A DNA stretch of 64,000 bases from Larus michahellis (Eukaryota > Chordata > Aves > Charadriiformes > Laridae), in contig NC_133903.1 of the NCBI RefSeq assembly GCF_964199755.1, positions 7,953,001 to 8,017,000 of the forward strand. The letters run 5' to 3'. The position numbers and the translations under genes are program-made. Positions 1 through 10,400 of this stretch are shown in pieces. The notes beneath the pieces were generated by a model. It was not told the origin of the DNA and ran no database searches. It saw only the letters and a list, made by a program, of their open reading frames with translations. Within the stretch, counting starts at the first letter, position 1. Each line of letters begins with the position of its first letter.

Positions 1-249
1 AAGGCTATTAATTTAAGAGGTGGGTATATTATAGGGCTTATTTGAAAGGTCGCATGAGTCATAAGCTCATCCAACTGGCTGCAAAAATGTTTTTGAGAGA
101 CATGAGGAGACAGCAGAGAGGCACAGGGAGAGAGTGAGGGGTTTAACTGGTGGCAAACAATTAAGGAGCTTGACGTGGAAAACACCCCAAGGTACAGCAT
201 CTGTCTGCTGGCACCTGCGCTGCCTTTGGTCAGTCACAGCACTTGGGCA
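1..249. other. Upstream flank of the CpG island, no gene seen
   Basis: Mixed-composition sequence before the CpG island, AT-rich in its first 60 bases. No exon of the expected upstream neighbour (PRKCB in mammals) and no repeat is recognised. Confidence 0.5.
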
Positions 250-540
250 GGTGACAAAAACGGGTCTCCTCGGGGCAGGCAGCACCCGCGGGGTCCGGGT
301 CAGCGTGGGCCGGTGCCGGGGCATCCCCCGGTGCCGCTGGTGCTGTTCCCCCACCACCACCCGGGTCTGCACCAGCGTGACCCTGAGCCCCTCGCAGCCA
401 GCCGGTGCCCGGAGCCCAGTGCCGGGGCAGCAGCTCCAGTGCCGGGGCGGACCGCGCTCCAGGGCTCCCGGCGGGGACCGGGGACCCGAGCTGCCCCGTA
501 CCGGGGGGCTGGGGGCGGGTGTCTGCCCGGCGCCACCGGG

Positions 541-790
541 GCGGTGCCGGCACCCCGAGTCGGGTTCCCCGCCCGGTCCCGGTCCCTCAGGGCAGTGCCG
601 GTCCCGATGCCAGCACTCCGGGGTGGGGTCCCCCGCCCGGTCCCAGTCCCCCGGGGTGGTCACGGTCCCGATGCCAGCACCCCAGGGTGGGGTGCCCGCC
701 CGGTCCCCGGTCCCCGGTCCCCCATCCCGGGGCAGTCCCCGCCCGGTCTCGGCATCCCAGGGTGTGCTCCCCGTCCCGCTTCCCCCTTTC
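541..790. repeat. Degenerate GC-rich minisatellite, about 64-bp period, in the CACNG3 upstream region
   Basis: The motif GTCCCGATGCCAGCA occurs at 601 and again at 665, each followed by a similar GGGTGGGGT...CGCCCGGTCCC block, giving a 64-bp period. Less conserved related copies flank them (from about 541 and about 727). The copies are imperfect. The array explains the long overlapping open frames on both strands in this stretch. Confidence 0.65.
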
Positions 791-838
791 CCCCCACCCC
801 GGGACGGTCCCCATCCCCGGGCGGTGCCCCCGCCGCCG

Positions 839-862
839 GCCGGGCGGGGGGCGGGGGGGGTG
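839..862 (+). other. Potential G-quadruplex / GC-box run upstream of CACNG3
   Basis: Runs of 3, 6 and 8 guanines separated by single C residues. These allow four G-tracts and also present overlapping Sp/KLF-type GGGCGGG boxes. It lies about 360 bp upstream of the start codon within the CpG island. Confidence 0.45.
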
Positions 863-1028
863 CGGTTTCCAAGCGGGGCGGCCCCCCCGCGGCCCGCCCT
901 CCGCTGCCCCCCGCCCCCGCCGCCCCCCGCGGATGCCTTGGCCGGGCGGCGCGGGGGAGGCGCCGGGAGAGGCGCCGCGCTCCCGCCGCGGGCGCACGGC
1001 GGAGCCGCTCCGCGCCGCCGCTCGGGCC

Positions 1029-1142
1029 ATGCCGGCCGGGCCACCGGGGGCTCGGCGGCCCCGCTCAGCGCCCGCGCCGCCGCTGCCGCTGCCGCTGCCG
1101 CCGCCGGGGGGGCCCGGCTCGCCGCGGGCCGCGGGGGCATGA
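1029..1142 (+). other. Upstream ORF 1 in the CACNG3 leader (37 codons)
   Basis: ATG at 1029 opens a Pro/Ala/Arg-rich frame, including a (CTGCCG) run, that ends at TGA 1140-1142. It is in the same frame as the CACNG3 start but stops 78 nt before it, so it is not an N-terminal extension. It matters only if transcription starts upstream of 1029, which is plausible but unproven. Composition alone gives no reason to expect a functional peptide. Confidence 0.4.
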
Positions 1143-1234
1143 GGCGCCGAGCGCGGAGCGCGGCGGCGGGCGGCGGCGCCGGCCCTTCCCCTGCGAGCCG
1201 CCGCCGTAGGATGAAGCAGCATGAGGATGTGTGA
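1139..1234 (+). other. Upstream ORF 2 overlapping the CACNG3 start codon (31 codons)
   Basis: ATG 1139 shares ATGA with the stop of upstream ORF 1. The frame runs through a second in-frame ATG at 1211 and stops at TGA 1232-1234, 14 nt inside the CACNG3 coding region and in another frame. The shorter version from 1211 is 7 residues (MKQHEDV). Ribosomes starting at either ATG would pass the true start, so this could lower CACNG3 translation. Both 1211 and 1221 have A at -3. This is a sequence-level prediction; usage depends on the transcription start. Confidence 0.5.
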
Positions 1235-1431
1235 CAGAGGCGTCCAGATGCTCATCACCACGGTGGGAGCCTTCGCAGCCTTCAGCCTGATGACCATCGC
1301 CGTGGGCACCGACTACTGGCTCTACTCGCGCGGCGTGTGCAGGACTAAGTCCACCAGCGACAACGACACGAGCCGCAAGAACGAGGAGGTGATGACCCAC
1401 TCGGGGCTCTGGAGGACGTGCTGCCTGGAAG
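1221..1431 (+). CDS. CACNG3: CACNG3 coding exon 1 (residues 1-70 plus first base of codon 71)
   Basis: This exon encodes the short cytoplasmic N-terminus, TM1 and most of the first extracellular loop through GLWRTCC. ATG 1221 is chosen because the family starts MRMCDRG; the next in-frame ATG at 1227 would remove only MR. The base at -3 is A, a favourable Kozak position, while +4 is A. The donor is GGAAG/GTACCG at 1431/1432. Length is 211 nt, the same as first coding exons of type I TARPs as I know them. The frame stays open into the intron to 1925, an effect of GC-rich sequence rather than coding. Confidence 0.97.
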
Positions 1432-4400
1432 GTACCGACCGCCCCGCCGACCCCCACCTCCGACACCCTCCCCCCCCCCGCTACCCCGGCCCCGCGGGGG
1501 GCCCTGCCCAAAAGTTCGGGGGAGGGCAGGGGCATCCCGGGACCCTCCACCCACCCCAGAGCCGGATCCCCGGCGAGCCCCAGGCACCCGCGGCCAGCGA
1601 GCGGAGCCGCCCGTCCTTCCCGGCCCCGCCGCCCCCTTCCCCGGGCAGGGAGACGCCGCTTGCTGTGGCGCCGCCGCGGGCGAGGGTGAAACTTGTCGGG
1701 TGGCTGCCGCACGCAGGACGCGGGGTGCGGGTGGAGCCGGGCCCCGGGGACGGCCGCGGGGTGCCGGGGTCCCCCCGTGCCCGGGGACCGGCGCTGCCCC
1801 TGAGCAGCCGCGCTGTGCATCCTCCCGGCAGCGCCGTGCGCCTCCTTGCTCTCGGGGAGACGGGAGAGCGTCAGGATGAGAGGCCACAGGTCCCTCTCCC
1901 GGCCCCAGGGGCTGCTTTAATGTGAATCGCTCAGCAAGCGGAGCCCCTCAGCCTCCCCCCCTCTCCGAAGCTCCGCAGGCACCGTGTCCCTGTCACGGGG
2001 AAATCCATCGCACACGGCATTTTTACAGCCGAGCCCCGCCACCGGTGACAGCCCTTCCCCTCTGAACAGCGGAGTGGGGCAAGGTGTGCTGATGGTGATG
2101 CCCCGTTGCACCTTGTCCCTCGGGGTCTGCGCCCCACGGCTGCCCCACGGCTGGGCTGCTCTGCCACGGCTGCCCCACGGCCGGCCTCACCGCTTCGCCC
2201 CATTGCTTCACTCCTGCAGCAGCACCCGGCCGGAGAGGCCACGGCAGCTGCTGCCCTCCTGCAGCGCAGGCCATGCTTTGGGGGCAATTTCTGACCCAAA
2301 GCTACTGGTTGAGGTTAATATGAGCAACAACAGGCTGTACTTAAACGTGAGCTTGAACGGAGCCAGGTGCAGCCACCCACAGCAAAAAATGGCTGATGGA
2401 ATCACACTGGGCCATAACTTTTAAAATTAGTGGCAGTAGTTGGTGTCCTGTGTACTCGAGAGGGACCTGCCCCACTGTCCTGCAGGGCCATGGGGGCATC
2501 AGGCTCCCCCCTAGCCTGGCAGCGACACCTCTGACAGTGGGGGCAAACAAGCCGCGGTGGCCGAGCTGCTCCCTCCACGTTGGAAAGTTCTCGGTGAGTC
2601 ACGGCCACGGATACAGAAATACTGTGTCTGTTCCCGGTGCTCGGTCCTAAACCCAGTGAAGTCAGTCGGAGCTTTCTTATTGATTCAGGGAGGGTTTGGA
2701 TCATGCTCTAATTCCATAATAAATAATTTGAGATAATCTGTCTCCCCTCTTGGGTGGAGGGAGCCGAGGAGGGAGCAGCCAGGGCTGTGAAAGATGGGAT
2801 CGCTGGAGGCATGAGTAATTTCCAAAATTCTTGGGTTTGCTGGCTGTATTTTTTTTTCAGCGAATGTTTTATGTTTCCCTCACTGTGATAAATCACTGCT
2901 TTGGAAGGAGCCGGCGAGGCCCTGGTCTCCTGGGCACAGCACACTCAGGAAAGGGCTTAACAGTGCCCTGCCAGAGCTGAATCACAGTCCATCGCCTGGA
3001 GCTCGGGCGTGGGGCTGGGAGCAGCGGGGCACGTGCTCGCCATGGGGTCATCACTCCCCACTGCACCTTCTCCCCCCAGGCCAGTGGTCCTGCAGCAGGA
3101 GCACCGTGCCGGTGATGCTCGGCCATACTCGTGGCACGGTCGAGGCCTCGCGCTGGGCACAGGCTCCGTCATCCCTTGTGTGTGTCTGACTGCGGGTGGG
3201 CAATGGGGTCTGCGGGTGGGCACATATCACCAAATCGGCAGCTGGGTGAGGAGGGTCACAGATGGTGTCTGGGGTGAGCAGGCGGGGCTGCGATGGTGCT
3301 GGGGGGACGTGGCGGGGGCTGCCCATCGCCCTCCTGAATTTTGCTGGAGAAGCGCACTGGTGTTCTCACAGGCTGTTAACTGACGCGATGCTGGGAAAGG
3401 AAAATTTCGCCCAGCCGAGCCGTGCAGAGCTCAGGCACGTTCCGCCCGGAGGAAGGACAGTGCTGCAGCGGGGGCTGCGGTCCCCCCGCAGCAGAGGATC
3501 GCTGCTGCAGCTGCTCGGTCGCTCTTCCACCAGCGTGCCCTGCGCCGGGGGAGCACGGGGTGCTGAGCCCCTGCACCCACTGCTTTTATGTGCAGCAGGT
3601 CCTGCCTGATTCCTGCTGGCAGGGCCTCATTGTGTCTTTAATTTCTGTGCACTCGTATCAAGCTTGAAAAGCAGCCATAGGTTGCACTTTATCATCCTGT
3701 GCTAGGAGTGGACACGGTCAGTCGAAAGGGCCGGTTCTCCTGCGGTGCAGAAGATGCTTTTAGCACCGAGCAGTGCTCTCTGCCCATCGGGGAGCGCCTC
3801 GGCCTTGAACTTTCCGCCGCTAACGGGGGTTTAATGTGTGTAACGACGGAGGAATTAAGTGGTGAGCTGCGGTCGCTTGTCTCACTGCGTGTGCGTGGCA
3901 GATTATTAGCACGACCGACGTGAGCGCTGGGTGCACGCTCCGTCGCAGATGCTCTTTAAATCCGTGTCAGTCACGCGCAGTGCCTGCGTGGGAGCCGCTG
4001 GCACCACGTGAGCATCAAAAGCCCATAGGCGAGAGTGGATAAATCTTGAATGAAGCCACCGCAGACCTATGTAGAGACACCCACGCTGGAAAACACAAAT
4101 TAGTGGTTGACTCAATATCGGGAGCCCAGGCGGGCGTTCCCAGGCTGCTATGCCAGGATAGCCTCGGCTTTAAATTGCAGCGTTTGAATTCTAATTAGCA
4201 CTTTTACAACATGCAGATACTTAGTAGGTGTCTTCTTGTGCTTCCCGCTCAAACGTGACCAGCGTTTGTCGGTGTGTGTCCCCCGTGGCTGCTTATTGTC
4301 AGTTGTTTTCCACTGTGACTTCCTTCTTTACATGAAAGGTAGAGAGACGCACGGAACTTCAGGGAGTGCGCTGAAGTTGAGAAATAGCTGCTTAGGCTTG

Positions 4401-7400
4401 TGTTGGGTTTAGGCAAGTAAAAGAAAGAACTTTTGTTTTTCATCAAACTTAATTAAATCCGGCATCGTTAAATGCAGGGAGCCTCCTTGTCCTCCCTGCT
4501 GTGTGGTATAGATTGGGACCGGCTCCATGGCATCGTGCGGAGCTGAAACAGGCAGAAATAGCAGGAGGATTTGGCCAAGGCTGCTTGAAATACCATGTTT
4601 TAAGGCGATGTGGTACTTTTCCTTTCCTCCTTCGTTTCCCTCATCAGAATAAAGTGCTCTGTCATTTCGGGGGGACCACGAGTGTTGCTCTGCCATCCCG
4701 GAGGATGCGCGGTGTCCTACCGTCCCTCTGGGGTGCCATTAGCTGCGGGGGGACGCAGGGCGGTTTCCAGAGGACACGGGTTGGTTTCCAGAGGACACGG
4801 GGCGGTTTCCAGAGGACAAGTCTGCCTATGGCTGCGTGAGGGTGTGGGGACCCAGAGCCGTTCCTCATCCGAGCTGTCCCGCTCGGAACTGTCCTGGTCC
4901 CCCCGCTCCGGTGTCCCCCACAGCAGCGTCAACACAGCCTTCACCAAGCCGGTAATTCCTCCCTGCCAAACCTGGTGAGCTCCGCTTGGGTTTTGGTTTT
5001 GTGTTGGGGGGAAGGGGATCCTCTCCGGATGAAAAGCGAATATTGGGAGTATTGTCAGCTGACCCCTGCAGCCCAGAGGACCCTGCTGAGCCATTTCTAC
5101 ACCTGACCTGCAACTCCTGCTTGGCTCCCGGTGGGGTTTAGGTAGATGGTCAGTCCTGGAGGCTGCAGCTGAGGGTGAATCTGCTGTGTCCCAAGGCCAG
5201 CTGTTACACTGGGAAAAGAAATGAACCCCTAACCTCTGCTGTTTGCCTCTTTAATCCACAATTATTTCATGTTTTCTTTAATGCTCTTGATAAAGACATT
5301 GTTAGAGCTCAACACTATTGTGGTAACAGGCAATCCGGTGTAGAAACATCCCATTGGATGACAATGTACAATCTCTGCAATCTGCCTCCCAGCCCCTTTA
5401 ATACTGCGCTGTTGATTCTGCTTAATACCGGTCTTCTACTTATTCAGGAGAGCTGAATCAAATGCCTCGTGGAACTCTAAATGTATTATGTTACTGATTT
5501 CCTTTATCAACCAAATTTGTAACCACATCAAGAAAAAATTATGAAGTTTGACAGATCTATTTTCTGCCGGGCTGTTTGACATTTATCACATCCCCCGGTT
5601 CCTCCCTGCCCCTGCCCCCCCTCAGCTAACCCACAGGCGATGCTGGGGGATGCAGCTCCTACCATTGCCCGTTTCCGTCGCTCGTGGCACGGTCTGATTA
5701 AACATTAAACCGGCTTTTCCTCTCTTCTCGAAATTCAACAGAATGCCAAGATTTATTAAAATCCATTTTAAGATCTTCAGAAAACTTCTCAGCCTGCTCT
5801 CTGCAGGCTCTTGGGAGAAAGTTCTCTGGTCCTACCAATTTCATGTTTACACTTAATAGTCGCTGTCTAGCATCCTCCCTAACTCCTGGCGGAATACAGG
5901 AGCCTATTTGTCTCCAAGAACAGAACAGAAGTATCTGATGAATAAATAATTGTGTGTCACTTCTGCTTCATGACTGACAGTTGCACAGTCATGATCTGGT
6001 AGTGATTTACATCGGCGGTAAAGCTCCTTTCTTCTAATGGGACTAAAGAATTCCTACTGGTTTTGCTTAAGCCTTTCGGTTGCAGATTTATTTTAACTGG
6101 TCCCATTAGCTTCTCTTATCAGCCAGCTGCGTGTCCTAACTGCTGTTTGCAATACCAAAAGTCCTGGTTTTTAATTGTTTTAAGTGCAATTTTCCGTTCC
6201 CCTCTCGGCAGGCCTTGGGGCGGCAGGGGAGCGCTCTGCCCTCGCTCCTGAGCAGCAGTCGTGTTTCTGCGTTTCCCCCAACTGGTTTTGTCCGTGCTTG
6301 CTTTTTGGCTCTGCTGAGCTGAGCTGAGCTGAGCTGGTTTGCGCCGAAGGCGTTAAATTGGGCTGGAAGCAGCTGCCCCTGGACAGCCACCAGCTCTTCC
6401 CCTGCTCTCAGCTCCTCTCAGTCCTTCTGAGTGAGGCCAAGCAGAGAATTTCCCCAAGGTGACAGCAATATTGTTTCTGTTAGAAAGTTATTATCTTTAA
6501 TTTTTAAAAGCGCCAAGCAAATGTCCCTGAGATTGCAATCATCCATGATAGAGCACTTTTTCTCGCTACTCATTATAGGTAGGTATTTAAGGAGCTGCTC
6601 ATCCTGTTCCTCTGTCTGGTTGGTGTCTGTAATAGATTCTCATCAACAGCCCGTCCTGCAATTGAACGCTTCTCCACGGTGCTCGTGGTCCAGCTCCGCG
6701 GGGCTGCCAGCGCCGGTGATGGTGTCTCTGCTGTGGCTGCCAAACTCTCCCTACGCAGCCACGCTGACCTCCCTGGCAGGCAGCCGCTTCCAGCCCACCG
6801 ACCCAGGAGCCCCACCATGGTCCCCCATGCCGATGCCACCACCGCAACTGTCTCTGTCCCGGGGATGCCCGCTGGCTCCGGCACCAAGGAGAGCCATGGG
6901 AGGATGGCCACGTGGGTGGGGGACCATCGGCATGGGCTGGAGGTGATGGGGGGGAGACAGGACAGGTCTGTAACAATGTTTGGGGCGATGAGTGGGGAGG
7001 GGTTATTCGCTCTTCATTGTATGAGAGCTAGGAGGCATCAAGTTAACTTGTGTCTTGGAAAGCAGATGATGGAGATGTCTAAGATGATAATGACAGGTAA
7101 AGGTGAAGAGGGACCAGTTACCCATTTGAGACTATCTGATGTAATTACCGCGCTGCAGGTTTAAGAACCCTTCCCCTCCACCTCCAGCGAGCCTTTCCAC
7201 TGGCACAGCGCTGAGGAGGGACAGGCCACGCTCCCGGCACTGGGGTCAGAACGGGATTGAATAAATGCCTCGAGCACGGGGCTCTGCGGGGTGTCACGTG
7301 TGATGCCCCAGGCATAACCTCTGACTTAGGAAATCCCTGAGCCTTAGTTTGATGGAGGATATATTGAATAAGCATTAATTACTGTCCTCTGATAGAGATG

Positions 7401-10400
7401 AAAGTTAGGCTAGCTGGACCCTTAGTCTGACGGGAGCCATAAAAATCCTTCTGGACAGAGGGGGGCCTCCAGGCAGCCGTGCCTTCGGATCTCGCTGCTG
7501 TTCAGAAGGTGGCTGGAGAGGAGCCGTGCTTCAGCTCGCTGCCACCAGCTCTGCTTTGAGAAACTGTCGCTGCGAACGGGGGGCGCAGAATTTACCCTCC
7601 TGGGATGCTGCGGCATTTATCTGGACAAAAAAATCCTGTCTTCTGGGGTGGTGTAGAGAGCTGGTTCCCACATTGCCTGTGAGCAGCACGTGATGAGTAA
7701 AATGTATGCTGTGAACAGCTCAGAAACAGGCATTTTATTGCTGCATAGGCGTGGTGCAGAGTCTGTCATCTCAAGTGCTGTTACTGTTTAATAGAGGTGG
7801 AAGTCTGAATTTGAATGAGGCTCAAGTGGGTTTTTTTCCCATGCAAGGTCACTATCTCCATTACGGCTGTAAATAATTAGGGATGGCTAATGAAGGCTGC
7901 AAGCCCCAGTGGCTGGGACGCGTAGCTGTGGTTTGGGGGAGGATGCCCCATGGATTGATGCTGGATCCTCCTCTCCCCGGTCCCCGAGGAGGTGGGGTGC
8001 TGGCACGGGCTGGCCGGGAGGTGCCAGCGGATGATGTTTGCTGAGAGCATCCAGGGAACGGGGAGAGATGCTTGGCTCCGCCGCCGCAAGTTACGTGGCC
8101 TTTGGTAAATCGCTTCCCTTCTCTCTGCACGAGGTTTTTTGCTTTTTATCCTGTGGGGTTGGGTGGATTCATTAGTGTTCATCTCTTATACGGCTCCTGG
8201 CAGGGCACACAGCACTGTTATCACTGGTCCATAGGGTATAGACCCTTCCCTGGCCACCGGCACAGCCTGCCTGGACCACGCTGTGCTCTTTGGCACCATG
8301 GGCCGCCTCTTGTTGGTCCAGGTGTGGAGACCTGTGATGCTCTTCAATTACCTGTGCTATTTGGGATGAGATGAGGTGAGACAGCCGTGGTATTCAACTT
8401 GCTCAGTGCTTCTCGCCTCTCAGTGGTTACTTTTCACATGGATTCCACCATGGATTTTTAATGAACACGATGTGTGCTTCATAAATAGACATTAGCTTCC
8501 TTTTTCAGGGAAATCAAAATTGCTCTTAAAATTACATAAATGCGCTAACCCATATGTATAGGGGGGGTTGCTCAGCCGCTGCCTGAGGGGTCCGGCTTGG
8601 TGTGGGGGAGGTTAGATCCCTGGCTCACCTTGCCGATGAGTCTCTGGCTGACTCACGGCCGTGCCCCGGCAGGGTGCAGATGCAACGTATCCACTGTCAT
8701 TAATGCTCATCAGCGCCGATGGGTGCTGAGGGTGAGTTAGTCAAAGACATCCGAGGGGAAAGGTGCCCACCCCGTTTACTGAGTCACTGTGAAGCACCCG
8801 CGGGGAGACGGGGAGCGAGCGGGGAAGCGCAGCGGGGTGCGAGCAGGGCTGCGCGCTCGGCGAGGGTTCTCTCCACGTGCCTGCGACATTAGGGGAACCG
8901 AGCCCTGCCCGCTGCCCTGCTCCCCCGTCGGTGAGGGCCGCAGCTGTGCTGCAACATCTAAAACCCTCTTCAATTTTTTAAATGATGCTTGGAAGCAGGC
9001 TCCTTGAGGCTGGCGTTCGACTGCATTTGGAGTTAGTGCTTGGTGTGGAGAAAGTGGTTTCCCGTCCCTTCCTACGGGTTCACGTGTGGCTTTGCTGTGG
9101 CTGACACTCCAGGCTCAGCACCAGGGGTTTTCTGTGGGTTTTCTCTGGGATGAGGCACCCTGGGAATGCATCCATTGCCGCTCGCTCTGCGCAGTCCCAC
9201 CGCTCGGGTTGTAATGAGCCATGGCTCGCTCGGGGGGACCGCGGCAGCGGGCATCTCGAGATACGTCTTCGATTAAGAAGACACCTGCTGTGATAAAGAA
9301 TGACAGTGCCGGGGTGACAACTGGTGTCTTCTCCCTGGGCTCGTGCGTGCTGACAGCTCTGCGGTGGCTCCGGGGAGGAGAGGTTCCGCAGCCCGTGCCG
9401 AGGAGGAGCAGCGGGCTGCATCACTGTCCCGCACATCTGTTGCACAGCCCCTGGCGTAAAACACCCCTCGTGCCATGGGCTGGGAGGTCAGCCCTGGGGA
9501 CTCGGGGATGCTTTCTGAAATTCTCTTATTTTACGTTTGTGTTATCTTTTACTTGCAGCTGGTATTTAACAGCATCTTCAAAATGAAAAGTTCAGGCCAG
9601 GGTATGCTTCGTGCTTTAAACTGTCCCATGTCCTTTGGAGTGGTTGTATCGGAGATGGAAATGCATTGACTCTTCGTGGTCACTCTCTGGACTGGAGGCA
9701 CGCTGCGTGACAAGCAGCACACCTCTGCCAGCCCACGGGCTTTCCTAGGTAAAGCTGTTGAGCGATGGTTTTGCTTGCCTGGTCCGGTCCCTAGCTTGTC
9801 CGAGGTGGGGAGGGATGCAGAGCCACCGGCTCAGACTGCTCGCTCCGTGATCTCCAGAGAAACACGAGGACAAAGTGGGATTTCTGCATTCGGTTTAGCT
9901 CACGCTCCACAACCAGAGGAGACCGGCTGCCTTTGGCGGGACCAGAAAACCCGGCCGGCCACCCTTAGCAGCTCTGCCTGTGGGCCAGCGCCAGCAAAAG
10001 GGCCAGATTGTAGTGGAGTTGCTTTTATGGCAACTTGGTGTTTTGCATTTGTTTGCACGTCTCTGGTGATCAGGCTCCTAGAGGCGGGTTTCCCATCCTT
10101 GCCGCGCTCCGCTACAGGCAGCCTCGGCAGCAGGACTCATTCGCCATCATGGAACTGCCTTCTCGGTACCAAGGATTTACAAGGATGTTAATGCTGAAAC
10201 CGTCACGGTCTGTTCCTCCATCCCACATTTCCCCGTTGCTTTGGCCGTGCTCTTGCTGCTGCCCTCCCTGCGCCGGGGCTGCTGCTGCCCTGCAGCGCGC
10301 CTGCCAAAGGAGAAGGGGTGGAAAGGACTTCTCACAACAGGATTTTGCTCCCTTTGCTCCCTGGGCTTTGCTCGTCTCCCTAACCCTTGCACAAATCACT

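Larger units (their letters stand above)
250..1930. promoter_or_regulatory. CACNG3: CpG island covering the CACNG3 promoter, 5' leader, exon 1 and start of intron 1
   Basis: From about 250 to 1930 the sequence is extremely GC-rich with CG dinucleotides retained at high density, in contrast to both flanks. GC-box-like GGGCGGG runs occur near 839-860. This is the usual architecture of a vertebrate neuronal CpG-island promoter. No convincing TATA box lies near the coding start; the TATA-like string near position 25 is outside the island and too far upstream to assign. The transcription start cannot be fixed from sequence alone. Confidence 0.85.

Noticed and set aside
134..1234. 366-codon + strand open frame and several overlapping frames on both strands before CACNG3
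   Set aside because: All frames are open because of extreme GC content and the minisatellite; the translations are Pro/Arg/Gly/Ala-rich without any domain. Only the short upstream ORFs near the start codon merit mention.
1432..1925. Exon 1 frame continuing open for almost 500 nt past the donor
   Set aside because: The CACNG3 family ends exon 1 exactly at LE/G, and exon 2 restores the conserved loop; the extension is Pro-rich intron sequence.
3759..3779. Possible RE1/REST silencer site (TTTAGCACCGAGCAGTGCTC)
   Set aside because: The left half fits, but the right half lacks the GGACAG core; two key positions mismatch, so it is not a credible REST site.
6314..6336. Immunoglobulin switch-like GAGCT repeats
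   Set aside because: Only about 4.5 units in a neuronal gene intron; a plain microsatellite.
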